A stretch of DNA of 64,000 bases, from positions 50,438 to 114,437 of the forward strand of contig NZ_JAYKKJ010000011.1 of assembly GCF_035969385.1 (NCBI RefSeq), in the 5' to 3' direction. This DNA is from SELP01 sp035969385. GTDB lineage: Bacteria > Pseudomonadota > Alphaproteobacteria > Rhodobacterales > Rhodobacteraceae. Position numbers and translations under genes: made by a program. A model generated the notes under the pieces. That model made no database searches. It was not told where the DNA came from and worked only from the letters and a program-made list of their open reading frames with translations. Shown piece after piece: positions 16,519 through 25,565 of this stretch (its first letter is position 1; each line of letters opens with the position of its first letter).

Positions 16519-17177
16519 AGCCGCTGTCAGAACTGACCGAGACCGATGAGCCGTTCATTGCCACGCTGGAGTCGTGGATATCCGATTGGGGTGGGAATGT
16601 GCGGTTGCATGCCCCCGATCCGGCCCGCGCCGATCAAAACCTGCTGAGATTGCAGGTCACGCGCCGGTCGCCCCTGGGGGCGCAGGTCCATGACACGGGC
16701 GGGATCGAGATAGACCATGGCTGGCTCCGCCTGTTCGGAAGCGCTGCTGGCGGGCCGCTCCCGGACATTCTGGAGTTGGGCGCGAGTCTGGGCCTGACCG
16801 CCGATAGCGGCGCCTTGCTCATCGGTGCGGATGTGATTGGTGGGCTTTTTGCGATCAATGGCGGTGGCCTGCCCGACGCCAAGCTGGGTGAGGTCTGCTA
16901 CTTTGCGCCCGATACCAATGCATGGGAGTCTATGGGCCTGAAGCATTCCGGCTTTGTTGAAGCGATGCTGTCGGGCGTATCGGAGAAGTTCTACAAGGCG
17001 TTCCGCTGGAGCGGCTGGCAATCAGATGTCGCAGCCCTGCCGCCTGACCGCGTGATGACATTCTACCCGCCGCCCGGTACGGTGGAGTTCGGACCAGAAA
17101 CCTCCAGCCGCCGGGCTGTTCCCTTTGCAGAAATCTGGCCTGAAAACGCATTCAGGCCGGGAACGCCCCCGGCCTGA
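16515..17177 (+). CDS. DUF2625 family protein
   Basis: The 220-residue protein fits the DUF2625 family by the run 'LLRLQVTRRSPLGAQVHDTG', 'IEIDHGWLRLFGS', 'LIGADVIGGLFAINGGGL', 'VCYFAPDTNAWESM', 'KFYKAFRWSGW' and the final 'SSRRAVPFAEIW'. These are soluble proteins of SUKH-like appearance with no established function. It is cotranslated with aroB (ATGA overlap), which is an unexpected position. No signal peptide or membrane span. Confidence 0.85.
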   Translation: MKPLSELTETDEPFIATLESWISDWGGNVRLHAPDPARADQNLLRLQVTRRSPLGAQVHDTGGIEIDHGWLRLFGSAAGGPLPDILELGASLGLTADSGALLIGADVIGGLFAINGGGLPDAKLGEVCYFAPDTNAWESMGLKHSGFVEAMLSGVSEKFYKAFRWSGWQSDVAALPPDRVMTFYPPPGTVEFGPETSSRRAVPFAEIWPENAFRPGTPPA

Positions 17178-17201
17178 GAACTCGCCGTCGCGGCCCCTCG
17201 T

Positions 17202-17717
17202 TCAGAACGGGATTTCGTCGTCCATGTCGGACCGGCCACCGCCGCCGCTTCCAGCGCCACCGCCCGACGGGCCGCTGTCGTAGCCGCCGCCCCCGTAGCC
17301 GCCGCCGCCATAGCCGCCCCGGTCATCGGAATAGCCACCGCCGCCGCCGCCGCCGTTGTTGTCACCCCGGCCATCCAGCATGGTGATTTCCCCACGATAG
17401 GGGCGCAGGACAACCTCGGTCGAATAGCGGTCTTGCCCGGACTGGTCCTGCCATTTGCGGGTTTCCAGCTGGCCCTCGATATAAACCTTGGACCCCTTGC
17501 GCAGATACTGTTCCGCCAGACGCACCAGCGGTTCCGAGAAGATCGCGACGGTGTGCCATTCGGTCCGTTCGCGGCGTTCGCCGGTGTTGCGGTCTTTCCA
17601 GTTTTCCGAGGTGGCGATGCGCAGGTTCGCGACCTTGCCGCCGTTCTGGAAATTTCGAATTTCAGGGTCGCGGCCCAGGTTTCCGATCAGGATGACTTTG
17701 TTTACGGATCCGGCCAT
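17202..17717 (-). CDS. ssb: Single-stranded DNA-binding protein
   Basis: The 171-residue protein has the OB-fold domain in residues 1-110 ('NKVILIGNLGRDPEIR', 'FSEPLVRLAEQYLRKGSKVY', 'YSTEVVLRPYRGEITMLD'), a long glycine- and tyrosine-rich linker at about 115-162, and the acidic partner-binding tip 'DMDDEIPF'. It coats single-stranded DNA in replication, repair and recombination. The GC-rich linker is encoded by short GGC-type repeats. It is convergent with the DUF2625 gene; I see no SOS box in its upstream region. Confidence 0.97.
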   Translation of the reverse strand: MAGSVNKVILIGNLGRDPEIRNFQNGGKVANLRIATSENWKDRNTGERRERTEWHTVAIFSEPLVRLAEQYLRKGSKVYIEGQLETRKWQDQSGQDRYSTEVVLRPYRGEITMLDGRGDNNGGGGGGGYSDDRGGYGGGGYGGGGYDSGPSGGGAGSGGGGRSDMDDEIPF

Positions 17718-17901
17718 GCGGCACCCCCCTTCGAATCTTGCTGTCTTGCTTTGCCCTGTTACATCACCCCGACATGGTTAATGGAAGGCTAATCTGCCAA
17801 TCCGGGGGCGGCAGACCGCCGGTCAGATTGGAAAGACTGGCAATTGCAGGCATCCTGCCCTACCTTTCGCAAGGTTTGTGGTGACGGACGGATTGGCGCC
17901 G

Positions 17902-18507
17902 ATGAGTTGGGATATGGGACGAGGCCGGGTATTGGCCTACATCTGCGGTTGTGCCGCTGCCCTAGGGGCGGCAGCGCCCGTATCGGCGGAAACTTTTTCC
18001 AGTCGGAACCGCCTGCAATTGTTCCAGTCCCAGCTTGACGTCCTCGATGGGCGGGCGGCCGAACAATATTCCAACTCTGTCCGCCTGCAACCGACCGAAC
18101 CCGTCGTCCCCGGCGCAGGTAGCCCCCCATATACAGGAACCTACCGCGGCCCCTATCTGGACATGGCGCGGTCGGCGGCGCTGCGTCACGGTATCCCGAC
18201 GGACCTGTTCTTGCGGCTTGTTCAGCAGGAAAGCGGGTGGAACGCAGGCGCAGTGTCACCCAAAGGAGCAATTGGATTGGCACAGCTGATGCCCGCCACG
18301 GCGCGACGCCTTGGGGTGGACCCCACCGATCCCTACGAAAACCTGGACGGCGGTGCCCGCTACCTGCGGCAGCAGTATGATACGTTCGGGTCATGGCGGC
18401 TGGCGCTTGCCGCCTATAACGCCGGACCAGAGGCCGTGCGCCGCCACGACGGGATACCTCCTTACCGAGAAACCCAGAATTACGTGCAGGTGATCTGGGG
18501 CAGCTGA
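17902..18507 (+). CDS. Lytic transglycosylase (SLT-type), secreted
   Basis: The 201-residue protein has a signal peptide ending near 'AAAPVSAET', a short linker, and a goose-lysozyme-like SLT domain in the C-terminal two thirds with catalytic Glu110 in 'LVQQESGWN', then 'SPKGAIGLAQLMPATA' and 'LALAAYNAGPEAV'. It would cleave peptidoglycan glycan strands in the periplasm. I chose ATG 17902; a GTG at 17878 would extend the N-terminus by eight residues. The small size, about one catalytic domain, is like VirB1-type or housekeeping small transglycosylases; no secretion system genes are nearby. Confidence 0.85.
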   Translation: MSWDMGRGRVLAYICGCAAALGAAAPVSAETFSSRNRLQLFQSQLDVLDGRAAEQYSNSVRLQPTEPVVPGAGSPPYTGTYRGPYLDMARSAALRHGIPTDLFLRLVQQESGWNAGAVSPKGAIGLAQLMPATARRLGVDPTDPYENLDGGARYLRQQYDTFGSWRLALAAYNAGPEAVRRHDGIPPYRETQNYVQVIWGS

Positions 18508-18517
18508 CCCGGTCCGG

Positions 18518-18937
18518 TCAGACGTGCATCCCGGCGGCGTAATAATACTCGATCGTCGCAGTCGAATGCCGCGCCTGCGCCAGAAGCGCATCCAGTTTGC
18601 GGCCCTCGCCCCATGCAATCGCCGCATCCGGGGCAAGGGTCTTTAGCCCGATGTTGGGACGCACCAGCCGAAGCGCAAGACTGTCGAGCGTTCCGCCATC
18701 ACGCGCAGTATCGCAGGCGGTCTGGCTGGGATGGTTGATGTGGTAGTACCCGTGCGACGGCATATCCTCGCGATTGATCGCACCACCCCCCATCGCCGTC
18801 ATCAGGGTTTGCTGGGTGTGCGGGTTCCACACGTGCGGGTCGGCGTTGACGATATCATGGGACAGCGTGGTAAAGGCACTGCGCAGGGCGTCACTATCCT
18901 GCCGTTTGATGTCCCAGACGACGAAATGACCTGACAT
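18518..18937 (-). CDS. Hypothetical protein, 139 aa
   Basis: I do not recognise this family. The ATG at 18937 has a strong ribosome site (AGGAGGAA, spacing three to four bases), which supports real expression. The protein is soluble, without a signal peptide, with several histidines in 'DPHVWNPHTQ' and 'MPSHGYYHINHPSQTA' that could bind a metal, and an amphipathic C-terminal helix. It stands alone, convergent with the transglycosylase gene and downstream of the peptide transporter terminator. Confidence 0.6.
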   Translation of the reverse strand: MSGHFVVWDIKRQDSDALRSAFTTLSHDIVNADPHVWNPHTQQTLMTAMGGGAINREDMPSHGYYHINHPSQTACDTARDGGTLDSLALRLVRPNIGLKTLAPDAAIAWGEGRKLDALLAQARHSTATIEYYYAAGMHV

Positions 18938-19000
18938 TTATTCCTCCTGAAATGCGTGTTGGCCGCGCGGTAGAACCGCAGCGCCCGTTCAATAATGCAA

Positions 19001-19027
19001 CAACTCCACCCGCTGGGGGTGGAGTTG
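19001..19027 (-). terminator. Hairpin downstream of the peptide transporter operon
   Basis: A perfect 11-bp stem, CAACTCCACCC (19001-19011) with GGGTGGAGTTG (19017-19027), and a 5-base loop, 30 bases after the ATPase stop on the minus strand. The following sequence is only moderately T-rich (TTGCATTATT), so termination may be partial. Confidence 0.7.
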
Positions 19028-19057
19028 TCAACGTTCTTTCCCTTGTAGGCGCCGCCG

Positions 19058-21142
19058 CTATTCCGCAGCGACCTCGATCACCGGTTCCATTTCGGCAAAG
19101 TCGTTTGCCGAAAGGTGACATTTGATCTGATGCCCGTTGTCGAGCGTCTGGACCGGCGGCACCTCTTTTTCGCAAAGCCCGCCCGCGACCTTGGACTTCC
19201 AGCGGCAGCGGGTCTGGAACGGGCAGCCCGTCGGCGGGTTCATGGCCGAAGGAATGTCGCCTTCCAGCACGATGTGCTTTTTCTTCACATGGGTGTCGGC
19301 GATGGGCACGGCGGACAAAAGCGCCTCGGTATAGGGGTGATAGGGCGGGGCGAAGACCTGATCGGTCGTGCCCAGTTCAACCACATGGCCCAGATACATC
19401 ACCATGACACGGTCGGACAGATAACGGACGATGGACAGATCGTGGCTGATGAACAGAAGCGTCGTTTTCTCGCGCCGCTGGATTTCCATCAGCAGGTCCG
19501 TGACCGCCGCCTGCACCGACACGTCCAGCGCCGAAACCGGTTCGTCCGCGACCACGATCCGGGCGCCGCCCGCAAAGGCGCGTGCAATCCCGACCCGCTG
19601 CTTCTGACCGCCTGAAAGCTGGCGCGGCATCCGGTCGGCAAAGGCGCGGGGCAATTTCACCAGATCCAGAAGTTCGAGCATCTTGGTCTTCCGCTCGGCA
19701 TCGGACTTGCCGATCTTGAAAATCTCCAGCGCCCGGATGATCTGCCGCCCCACCGTCATCGACGGGTTGAGCGTGTCAAACGGATTCTGGAACACCATCT
19801 GCACGTCGGCAACGGTCTTGGTGTCCCGATCCTGAATGGCGGTGCCCTGAATTTCAGAGTTATCCAGCAGAATCTTTCCGTCGGTCGCCGTTTCCAGCCC
19901 CATCAGCACCTTGGCAAAGGTGGATTTGCCGCAGCCGGATTCGCCCACGATCGCAAGGGTTTCAGATTCGCGGGCTTCGAACGACAGCGTCTCGTTGGCT
20001 TTGACGACCTTCTTGTCGCCGCCGCCGAACAGCGCGTTCGCCGCCACCTCGTAGTATTTCTTGAGGTTGTCCATTTTCAGGACCGTGCGGCCGATCTCGC
20101 CCTTTTCCTTGACCTCGGACACCTGAATTGGCGCGTCCCAGTCGATTTCCGTGAACTTCAGACAGCGGCTTTCGTGCCGTTCGTCCCCTTCTACCGGCGC
20201 CATCTTGATGTCGGTCGCATCACAGCGCCCGGCTTCGAAATAATCGCAGCGCGGGCCAAAGTTGCACCCGTTGGGCCGTTCATGGGGCAGGGGGAAGTTG
20301 CCCGGGATCGCCACCAGCGGCCGCGCATTCTTGTCCGCCCCCGGAAGCGGGATCGACCGGAACAGGGCCTGTGTATAGGGGTGGCGCATCTGGTCGAACA
20401 CGTCTTCGATGCTGCCGCGTTCCACTGCCTCGCCCGAATACATCACGCAGATCCGGTCGCAGGTTTCCAGCACAAGCCCAAGGTTGTGCGAGATGAACAG
20501 CATGGAGGTGCCGTATTTCTTGCCAAGGTCCTTCACAAGATCGACCACAGCGGCCTCCACCGTCACATCCAGCGCGGTTGTCGGCTCGTCAAGGATCAGA
20601 AGCGACGGTTTCGACATAAGCGCCATGGCGATGACGATCCGCTGCTGCTGCCCCCCTGACAACTGGTGGGGATAGCTTTTCAGCATCCGTTCCGGGTCGG
20701 GCAGTTTCACGTCCGTCACGACCTCAAGCGCGCGCTTGTAGGCTTCTTCCTCGGACACGCCCTCGTGGATCATCGGGACTTCCATCAGTTGCTTACCGAT
20801 GCGCATCGCCGGGTTGAGCGAGGCCATCGGCTCCTGATAGATCATCGCGATTTCGGACCCGCGAATGTCGCGCAGTTCCTCGGGCGACATGGCGCATAGG
20901 TCGCGACCCTTGAACTTGATGGAGCCACCGACGATCCGGCCGTTGACCCCAAGGTCCTGCATAACCCCCAGCGCCACGGTGGATTTGCCGCAGCCGGATT
21001 CGCCGACAAGGCCCAGCGCCTCGCCCGGCATCACCTTGGCGGAAAAGTCCATGACGGCGGGGATTTCCCGCAACCGGGTGAAGAAGCTGATCGAAAGCTT
21101 GTCGATCTCGAGGATCGGGCCGTCATAATCCCATTTGGTCAT
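19058..21142 (-). CDS. Peptide ABC transporter ATP-binding protein, fused two-domain (DppD-DppF type)
   Basis: The 694-residue protein contains two complete ABC domains. The first, about residues 10-265, has Walker A 'GLVGESGCGKSTV', signature 'LSGGQQQRI' and Walker B 'LLILDEPTTALD'. The second, about 355-605, has 'AIVGESGCGKSTF', 'LSGGQKQRVGIARAF' and 'VVADEPVSALD'. Each is followed by an oligopeptide-transporter C-terminal segment with cysteines ('GCNFGPRCDYFEAGRC', 'GCPFQTRCRW') that may bind an Fe-S cluster or metal. It energises the two permeases encoded just upstream. Fusion of the D and F subunits is common in this group. Confidence 0.92.
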   Translation of the reverse strand: MTKWDYDGPILEIDKLSISFFTRLREIPAVMDFSAKVMPGEALGLVGESGCGKSTVALGVMQDLGVNGRIVGGSIKFKGRDLCAMSPEELRDIRGSEIAMIYQEPMASLNPAMRIGKQLMEVPMIHEGVSEEEAYKRALEVVTDVKLPDPERMLKSYPHQLSGGQQQRIVIAMALMSKPSLLILDEPTTALDVTVEAAVVDLVKDLGKKYGTSMLFISHNLGLVLETCDRICVMYSGEAVERGSIEDVFDQMRHPYTQALFRSIPLPGADKNARPLVAIPGNFPLPHERPNGCNFGPRCDYFEAGRCDATDIKMAPVEGDERHESRCLKFTEIDWDAPIQVSEVKEKGEIGRTVLKMDNLKKYYEVAANALFGGGDKKVVKANETLSFEARESETLAIVGESGCGKSTFAKVLMGLETATDGKILLDNSEIQGTAIQDRDTKTVADVQMVFQNPFDTLNPSMTVGRQIIRALEIFKIGKSDAERKTKMLELLDLVKLPRAFADRMPRQLSGGQKQRVGIARAFAGGARIVVADEPVSALDVSVQAAVTDLLMEIQRREKTTLLFISHDLSIVRYLSDRVMVMYLGHVVELGTTDQVFAPPYHPYTEALLSAVPIADTHVKKKHIVLEGDIPSAMNPPTGCPFQTRCRWKSKVAGGLCEKEVPPVQTLDNGHQIKCHLSANDFAEMEPVIEVAAE

Positions 21143-21153
21143 GGTCCGTCTCC

Positions 21154-22602
21154 TTAGTCCTTGAGGCTTTCTTCGCGCAGGCCGTCAGCCAGCAGGTTCA
21201 GACCCAGAACAAGGGTCAGAAGCGCGAAGGCGGGCGGCAGGGCAGGGTGGATATAGGCGACCATCAATTTGCGCCCTTCGTTGATCGTGGACCCCCAGTC
21301 CGGGCTATCCGGCGGAAGGCCAAGGCCGAAGAAGCCCAGGGTTCCCAGAAGGATGGTGGTATAGCCGATGCGCAGGCAGAAATCGACGATCAGCGGCCCG
21401 CGCGCGTTGGGCAGGATTTCCCACAGCATGATGTACCACGGGGTTTCCCCACGGGTCTGCGCGGCGGCCACATAGTCGCGGGTCTTGATGTCCATCGCCA
21501 GACCCCGGACGATCCGGAACACCGTGGGCGAGTTCACGAAAACCACCGAGACGAAAACCACCAGAATGCCCGGCGCGATGTCGAAGAAATCCAGCGGCCA
21601 GAAGTCGATCTTGGAGGCAACTGCGTTGATCGCGGAGGCATAAATCAGGAACAGCGGGATCAGCACCACGGCAAGCCGGATGTAATTTTGCTGAGGCTGG
21701 GTCTTGTAGCGGGAATGGATCAGCACACCGAAGAAGATCAGCGGGAAGAAGAACAGCACCGTCGCCATGTATTGCGGCAGGCCAGTAAGGGTGATTTCGG
21801 GTGTCACCAGTAGGTAGAACAGCAGGATCACCGGGAAGGCCAGCACAAGGTTGGCGATGAAAGACAGGATCGCGTCCAGCTTGCCGCCGAAATAGGCGGC
21901 CGGCAGGCCCAGCGTGATCCCGACCATGAAGGCGAACAGGGTCGCCATCGGCGCGATCAGCACCACGATGCCCGATCCGTAGACCATCCGGCTGAACACG
22001 TCGCGGGCAAGGTTGTCGCCACCCAGAAGGTAATGTGCACCCGGTCCCCAGACCTCGGCCCCCGGAACGGCGGTGCCGGGCACCTTGTTCTTCAGGCCAG
22101 ACACCTGGGTCAGCGGTTCGTGGGTCGGGATCCATTCAAGCGCTGCGCCGAAAATGGCGGTGTAGACCCAGAACATGACCAACCCGAAACCGATCATCCC
22201 GATGGTGCTGTCGAACAGCTTGCCATAGAGGCCCAGCTTGCGCTTGAACGTGATCGACAGGACATAGGTCGCGACGAGCGCGATCCAGACCGGCGTGAAC
22301 TGTTTGGCCATTGCGCCGACGATCCCGGCAGAGCCATAGGGCATGATCATGCCGCCGACGATATAGGCGATGGCAATGGCGATCAGTCCCAGCAACAGCC
22401 ACTTGTTGAGGCTTTCAACAGTCCCCAGAACACCGCCCTGCTTTTGCAGGGTGCCGTCCGGGTTCGATTGCAGGGTGACCGGCGCGGCGAAGAACGACAA
22501 AACGATCTGTGCGACGGTCAGGACGATGAAGAACCCGGCAACGGCGAAAAGGATCGGGTCCAGAATGGTGCCCAGCGCACCGGTCCATGTAAGATTATCC
22601 AT
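21154..22602 (-). CDS. Peptide ABC transporter permease, DppC type with long N-terminal membrane extension
   Basis: The 482-residue protein is longer than the usual 280-300 residues for DppC. The C-terminal 290 residues form the BPD_transp_1 domain with the EAA loop ('YVAAAQTRGETPWYIMLWEI'). The N-terminal 180 residues hold about four extra hydrophobic segments ('ILFAVAGFFIVLTVAQIVLS', 'LLLGLIAIAIAYIVGGMIM', 'WIALVATYVLSITF', 'MIGFGLVMFWVYTAIF'). It lies between the permease B and ATPase genes with gaps of about 11 bases, so the three are one transcript. Inner membrane. Confidence 0.9.
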   Translation of the reverse strand: MDNLTWTGALGTILDPILFAVAGFFIVLTVAQIVLSFFAAPVTLQSNPDGTLQKQGGVLGTVESLNKWLLLGLIAIAIAYIVGGMIMPYGSAGIVGAMAKQFTPVWIALVATYVLSITFKRKLGLYGKLFDSTIGMIGFGLVMFWVYTAIFGAALEWIPTHEPLTQVSGLKNKVPGTAVPGAEVWGPGAHYLLGGDNLARDVFSRMVYGSGIVVLIAPMATLFAFMVGITLGLPAAYFGGKLDAILSFIANLVLAFPVILLFYLLVTPEITLTGLPQYMATVLFFFPLIFFGVLIHSRYKTQPQQNYIRLAVVLIPLFLIYASAINAVASKIDFWPLDFFDIAPGILVVFVSVVFVNSPTVFRIVRGLAMDIKTRDYVAAAQTRGETPWYIMLWEILPNARGPLIVDFCLRIGYTTILLGTLGFFGLGLPPDSPDWGSTINEGRKLMVAYIHPALPPAFALLTLVLGLNLLADGLREESLKD

Positions 22603-22614
22603 GGCTGCGCCTCC

Positions 22615-23661
22615 TTATGAAATGCGAATGCGGGGGTTCAGGAACACATAGCCGATATCGGAAATCAGCTGCGTGATCAGAACGACGAAAACCGACACGA
22701 CCGAAAGGCCCAGAAGCAATTCGATGTCGTTGTTCCCGGCGGCCTGCACCAACGTCCAGCCGAAGCCCTTGTAGTTGAACAGGGTCTCGACGATGACGAC
22801 CCCGTTCAGCAACCAGGGGAACTGGAGCATGATGACAGTGAAGGGCGCGATCAGCGCGTTACGCAGCGCGTGCTTCATCACGATGTTGCGGAAGCTCACA
22901 CCCTTCAGCCGCGCGGTGCGGATGTATTGGGCGGTCATCACCTCCGCCATCGAGGCACGGGTCATCCGGGCGATATAGCCGGTTCCATAGAGCGCAATGG
23001 TCAGGACGGGCAGGGTGAAGTTGGCGAACGTGATGTCATCCATCGCCGATGTGGCCGAGCCGTTGAACCATTTCAGCCCCACAGCCGAAGAGGTGAAGAT
23101 CGCAATGAACACGACGCCCGACACATATTCCGGGGTTGCCGTGGTGGTAATGGCGACGGTGGACAGCGACCGGTCCAGTTTGGACCCCTCGCGCATCCCG
23201 GCCAGAACCCCGATGATCAGCGCGGCGGGCACCATGACCAGCATGACGAACATCATCAGCCATCCGGTCAGGCCCAGTCGGGTCGAGATGATCCCGGAGA
23301 CGTCATCCTTGAAAACCGTGGAGAAACCCCAATCCCCTTGCAGGACCCCGCAGAACCGGGGCGCTTCTTCGATGCTCATGTCGGCATCCTTGCAGCGGCT
23401 GCGCAGTTCCCCGTCGGTGCCTTCGATCACCGGCGTCGGCAGCACGCCAAGCCACTGGCCGTACTTCAGGACGACGGGCTGCGTATAGCCCCGATTATCA
23501 AGCCACTGAGAAACCTCGGCGTCCGACATACGTTGGCTGCCCTGCGTCTTGGCCAGCTTTTCAAGGTTTGGATAGAGATTGGTCAGAAAGAATACGACGA
23601 AGGTCAGGCAGAGTGCGGTAAGCACCATCAGACCGACGCGCCGTAGGATGAACGCTCCCAT
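22615..23661 (-). CDS. Peptide ABC transporter permease, DppB type
   Basis: The 348-residue inner-membrane protein has an N-terminal membrane span ('VGLMVLTALCLTFVVFFLTN'), a long periplasmic loop to about residue 130, five further spans, and the EAA motif region 'YIRTARLKGVSFRNIVMKHAL'. It forms the translocation pore with the DppC-type partner encoded 12 bases downstream. The periplasmic loop contains two cysteines ('SRCKDADMSI', 'RFCGVLQGDW'). Confidence 0.92.
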   Translation of the reverse strand: MGAFILRRVGLMVLTALCLTFVVFFLTNLYPNLEKLAKTQGSQRMSDAEVSQWLDNRGYTQPVVLKYGQWLGVLPTPVIEGTDGELRSRCKDADMSIEEAPRFCGVLQGDWGFSTVFKDDVSGIISTRLGLTGWLMMFVMLVMVPAALIIGVLAGMREGSKLDRSLSTVAITTTATPEYVSGVVFIAIFTSSAVGLKWFNGSATSAMDDITFANFTLPVLTIALYGTGYIARMTRASMAEVMTAQYIRTARLKGVSFRNIVMKHALRNALIAPFTVIMLQFPWLLNGVVIVETLFNYKGFGWTLVQAAGNNDIELLLGLSVVSVFVVLITQLISDIGYVFLNPRIRIS

Positions 23662-23751
23662 GGGAGTCCCCCGGTTGGTAGACCGGCACCTTTTCGATGC
23701 CCGTTTATTTCAGTCTGTCGCGGCCGCGCGGGCAATCGCCCCCGCCGTCAC

Positions 23752-23786
23752 GAAAACCCCCACCCCGGCTGACCCGGGATGGGGGT
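23752..23786 (-). terminator. Hairpin between the binding-protein gene and the permease genes
   Basis: On the minus strand a 13-bp stem with one mismatch (arms 23756-23768 and 23774-23786, loop CTGAC) is followed by TTTTCG. It begins 17 bases after the binding-protein stop. It can act as a partial terminator or mRNA-stabilising hairpin that makes the binding protein more abundant than the membrane subunits. Confidence 0.75.
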
Positions 23787-23802
23787 GTCTTTCGCGCCGT
23801 TA

Positions 23803-25467
23803 TCAGGCGGCAAGACCCAGCTTGTGCACGTGGATCTCGAACGAGGGGTGCATGTCTGCGCCCACAACGCCCGGACGGAAGTGACGATAGAGCGAGCGCC
23901 AGTAGGATTGGATGATCACCGCGTCGTTCTGGAACACGGTTTCGATCTTTTCCATCACCTCGCGACGGGTGTCGGCATCGGCGATCGACATGGCCTGATC
24001 CAGCAGCGCGTCGAACTCGGGGTTTGCATAGCCCGCTTCGTTCCACGGCACACCCGACTTGTAGGCCAGCGCCAGAACCTGAACGCCCAAGGGGCGGTGG
24101 TTCCATTCGGTGGCCGAGAACGGGTATTTCGCCCAGTCATTCCAGAAGGTCGACCCGGGCAGAACTGTCCGCTTGATGTTGATGCCAGCATCGCGCACCT
24201 GCGCGGCAACTGCGTCGCCAGTGTTCTTGTTGAACCCGTCATCCAGCGTGATCAGCTCATGCTCGAAATCGGCCATGCCGGCTTCGGCCATCAGCGCGGC
24301 GGAACCGGCCGGGTCATACTTCGGACGACCGATGTCGGCATATTCCGGGTGCACCGGGGCAACGTGGTGGTTGTCGGCCTGAACGCCCAGACCCGAATAG
24401 CCGAGTTCGAGAACAACAGCGTTGTCCACGGCCTGGCTGATGGCCTGGCGCACGCGGAGGTCGGCATAGGGCTTCATGCCGTCAACTTCGGTCTGCTGGT
24501 TGAAGCGGACGACGACGGTCGCGCCGGTGACCACTTCGGATTTTTCCCAGCCGATCGCATCAACAATGTCGATGAATTCATCGTTGTTCTGATACAGCAT
24601 GTCGACTTCGCCGGAATCCACCGCGGCAATCCAGGTTGCCGGGTCGGTGCCGTAGTCGATGAATTCGATCGAATCCAGCGCCCCACCGGCATAGCCGTCA
24701 ACCGAGTTGCCCCAGTAGTCGTGGTCGGCGTTCTTGGTCAGCACGCCCTTGACGCCAACCTCGAGGCTGGTCGGCAGGAAGGCGCCGGTGCCGATCGGGG
24801 TGCCCATGATATCGTCAAGGTTGGTGTCCGGGTGCACAACGGCGGCCGGGTAGTCGGCCATGCCCGGGATGATCGAGATATCCGGTGCCGGCAGGGACAG
24901 CTTGATGGTGTGGCTGTCGACGACGGTGATCGCGCCCTCGCGGGCCACGCCGGTTTCAGCGTCGATGAGCGACCCCATCCGGGTGGCCATCGAGTTGCCT
25001 TCCACGCCGCTGTCACACCAGTAGTTGATGACCCAGGCCACGTGATCGGCGGTCAGTTCGTCACCGTTGTTCCAGGTCACGCCCTTGCGCACGTTCAGCA
25101 CGTATTCGGTGGCGTCGTCGTTCGCAGTCCAGCCTTCCAGAAGCATCGGACGGAAGGTGCCGTCGCGGTTGTATTCCACGAGGTATTCCAGCCAACCGCG
25201 GCAGAAGTTCGAAATCTGGGTCCAGTCCCAGGTCCGGGGATCTTTCAGCGCGCGCACTTCCTGCTGAATGCGCAGCGTCCCACCGGCTTGCATGTGCGCG
25301 GCGGCTTCAACCGGGGCCTGCAGGCCCAGAAGGCCATAGGCTGCCGTGGCGCTCACGCCAAGCGCGGTCGTCCGGGCAAGGAATTCGCGGCGATCCATTT
25401 TGCCGGCTTTTTCCTCTTCCGCGTACATATACGCGGCCGGATGAAGATCCTTGTTGAGTTCTGTCAT
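23803..25467 (-). CDS. Peptide ABC transporter substrate-binding protein with Tat signal
   Basis: The 554-residue SBP_bac_5 family protein binds peptides or similar solutes in the periplasm. The export signal is of twin-arginine type: 'DRREFLARTTALGVSATAAY' after a polar n-region of about 24 residues. The mature part has the family features 'GGTLRIQQEVRALKDP', 'YVLNVRKGVTWNNGDELTAD' and 'VRQAISQAVDN'. ATG 25467 is preferred because AGGGAG lies six to ten bases upstream; an ATG seven codons earlier lacks one. It is the first gene of the transporter operon. Confidence 0.92.
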   Translation of the reverse strand: MTELNKDLHPAAYMYAEEEKAGKMDRREFLARTTALGVSATAAYGLLGLQAPVEAAAHMQAGGTLRIQQEVRALKDPRTWDWTQISNFCRGWLEYLVEYNRDGTFRPMLLEGWTANDDATEYVLNVRKGVTWNNGDELTADHVAWVINYWCDSGVEGNSMATRMGSLIDAETGVAREGAITVVDSHTIKLSLPAPDISIIPGMADYPAAVVHPDTNLDDIMGTPIGTGAFLPTSLEVGVKGVLTKNADHDYWGNSVDGYAGGALDSIEFIDYGTDPATWIAAVDSGEVDMLYQNNDEFIDIVDAIGWEKSEVVTGATVVVRFNQQTEVDGMKPYADLRVRQAISQAVDNAVVLELGYSGLGVQADNHHVAPVHPEYADIGRPKYDPAGSAALMAEAGMADFEHELITLDDGFNKNTGDAVAAQVRDAGINIKRTVLPGSTFWNDWAKYPFSATEWNHRPLGVQVLALAYKSGVPWNEAGYANPEFDALLDQAMSIADADTRREVMEKIETVFQNDAVIIQSYWRSLYRHFRPGVVGADMHPSFEIHVHKLGLAA

Positions 25468-25565
25468 GTCAGTTTCTCCCTGCGACATGTATTGTTGTCC
25501 ACCAGGCCGGGTTCCCGGAACGGCGGCGCCACCAGGGTGGCGTCTTCACTGACGTGGGATCGTGA

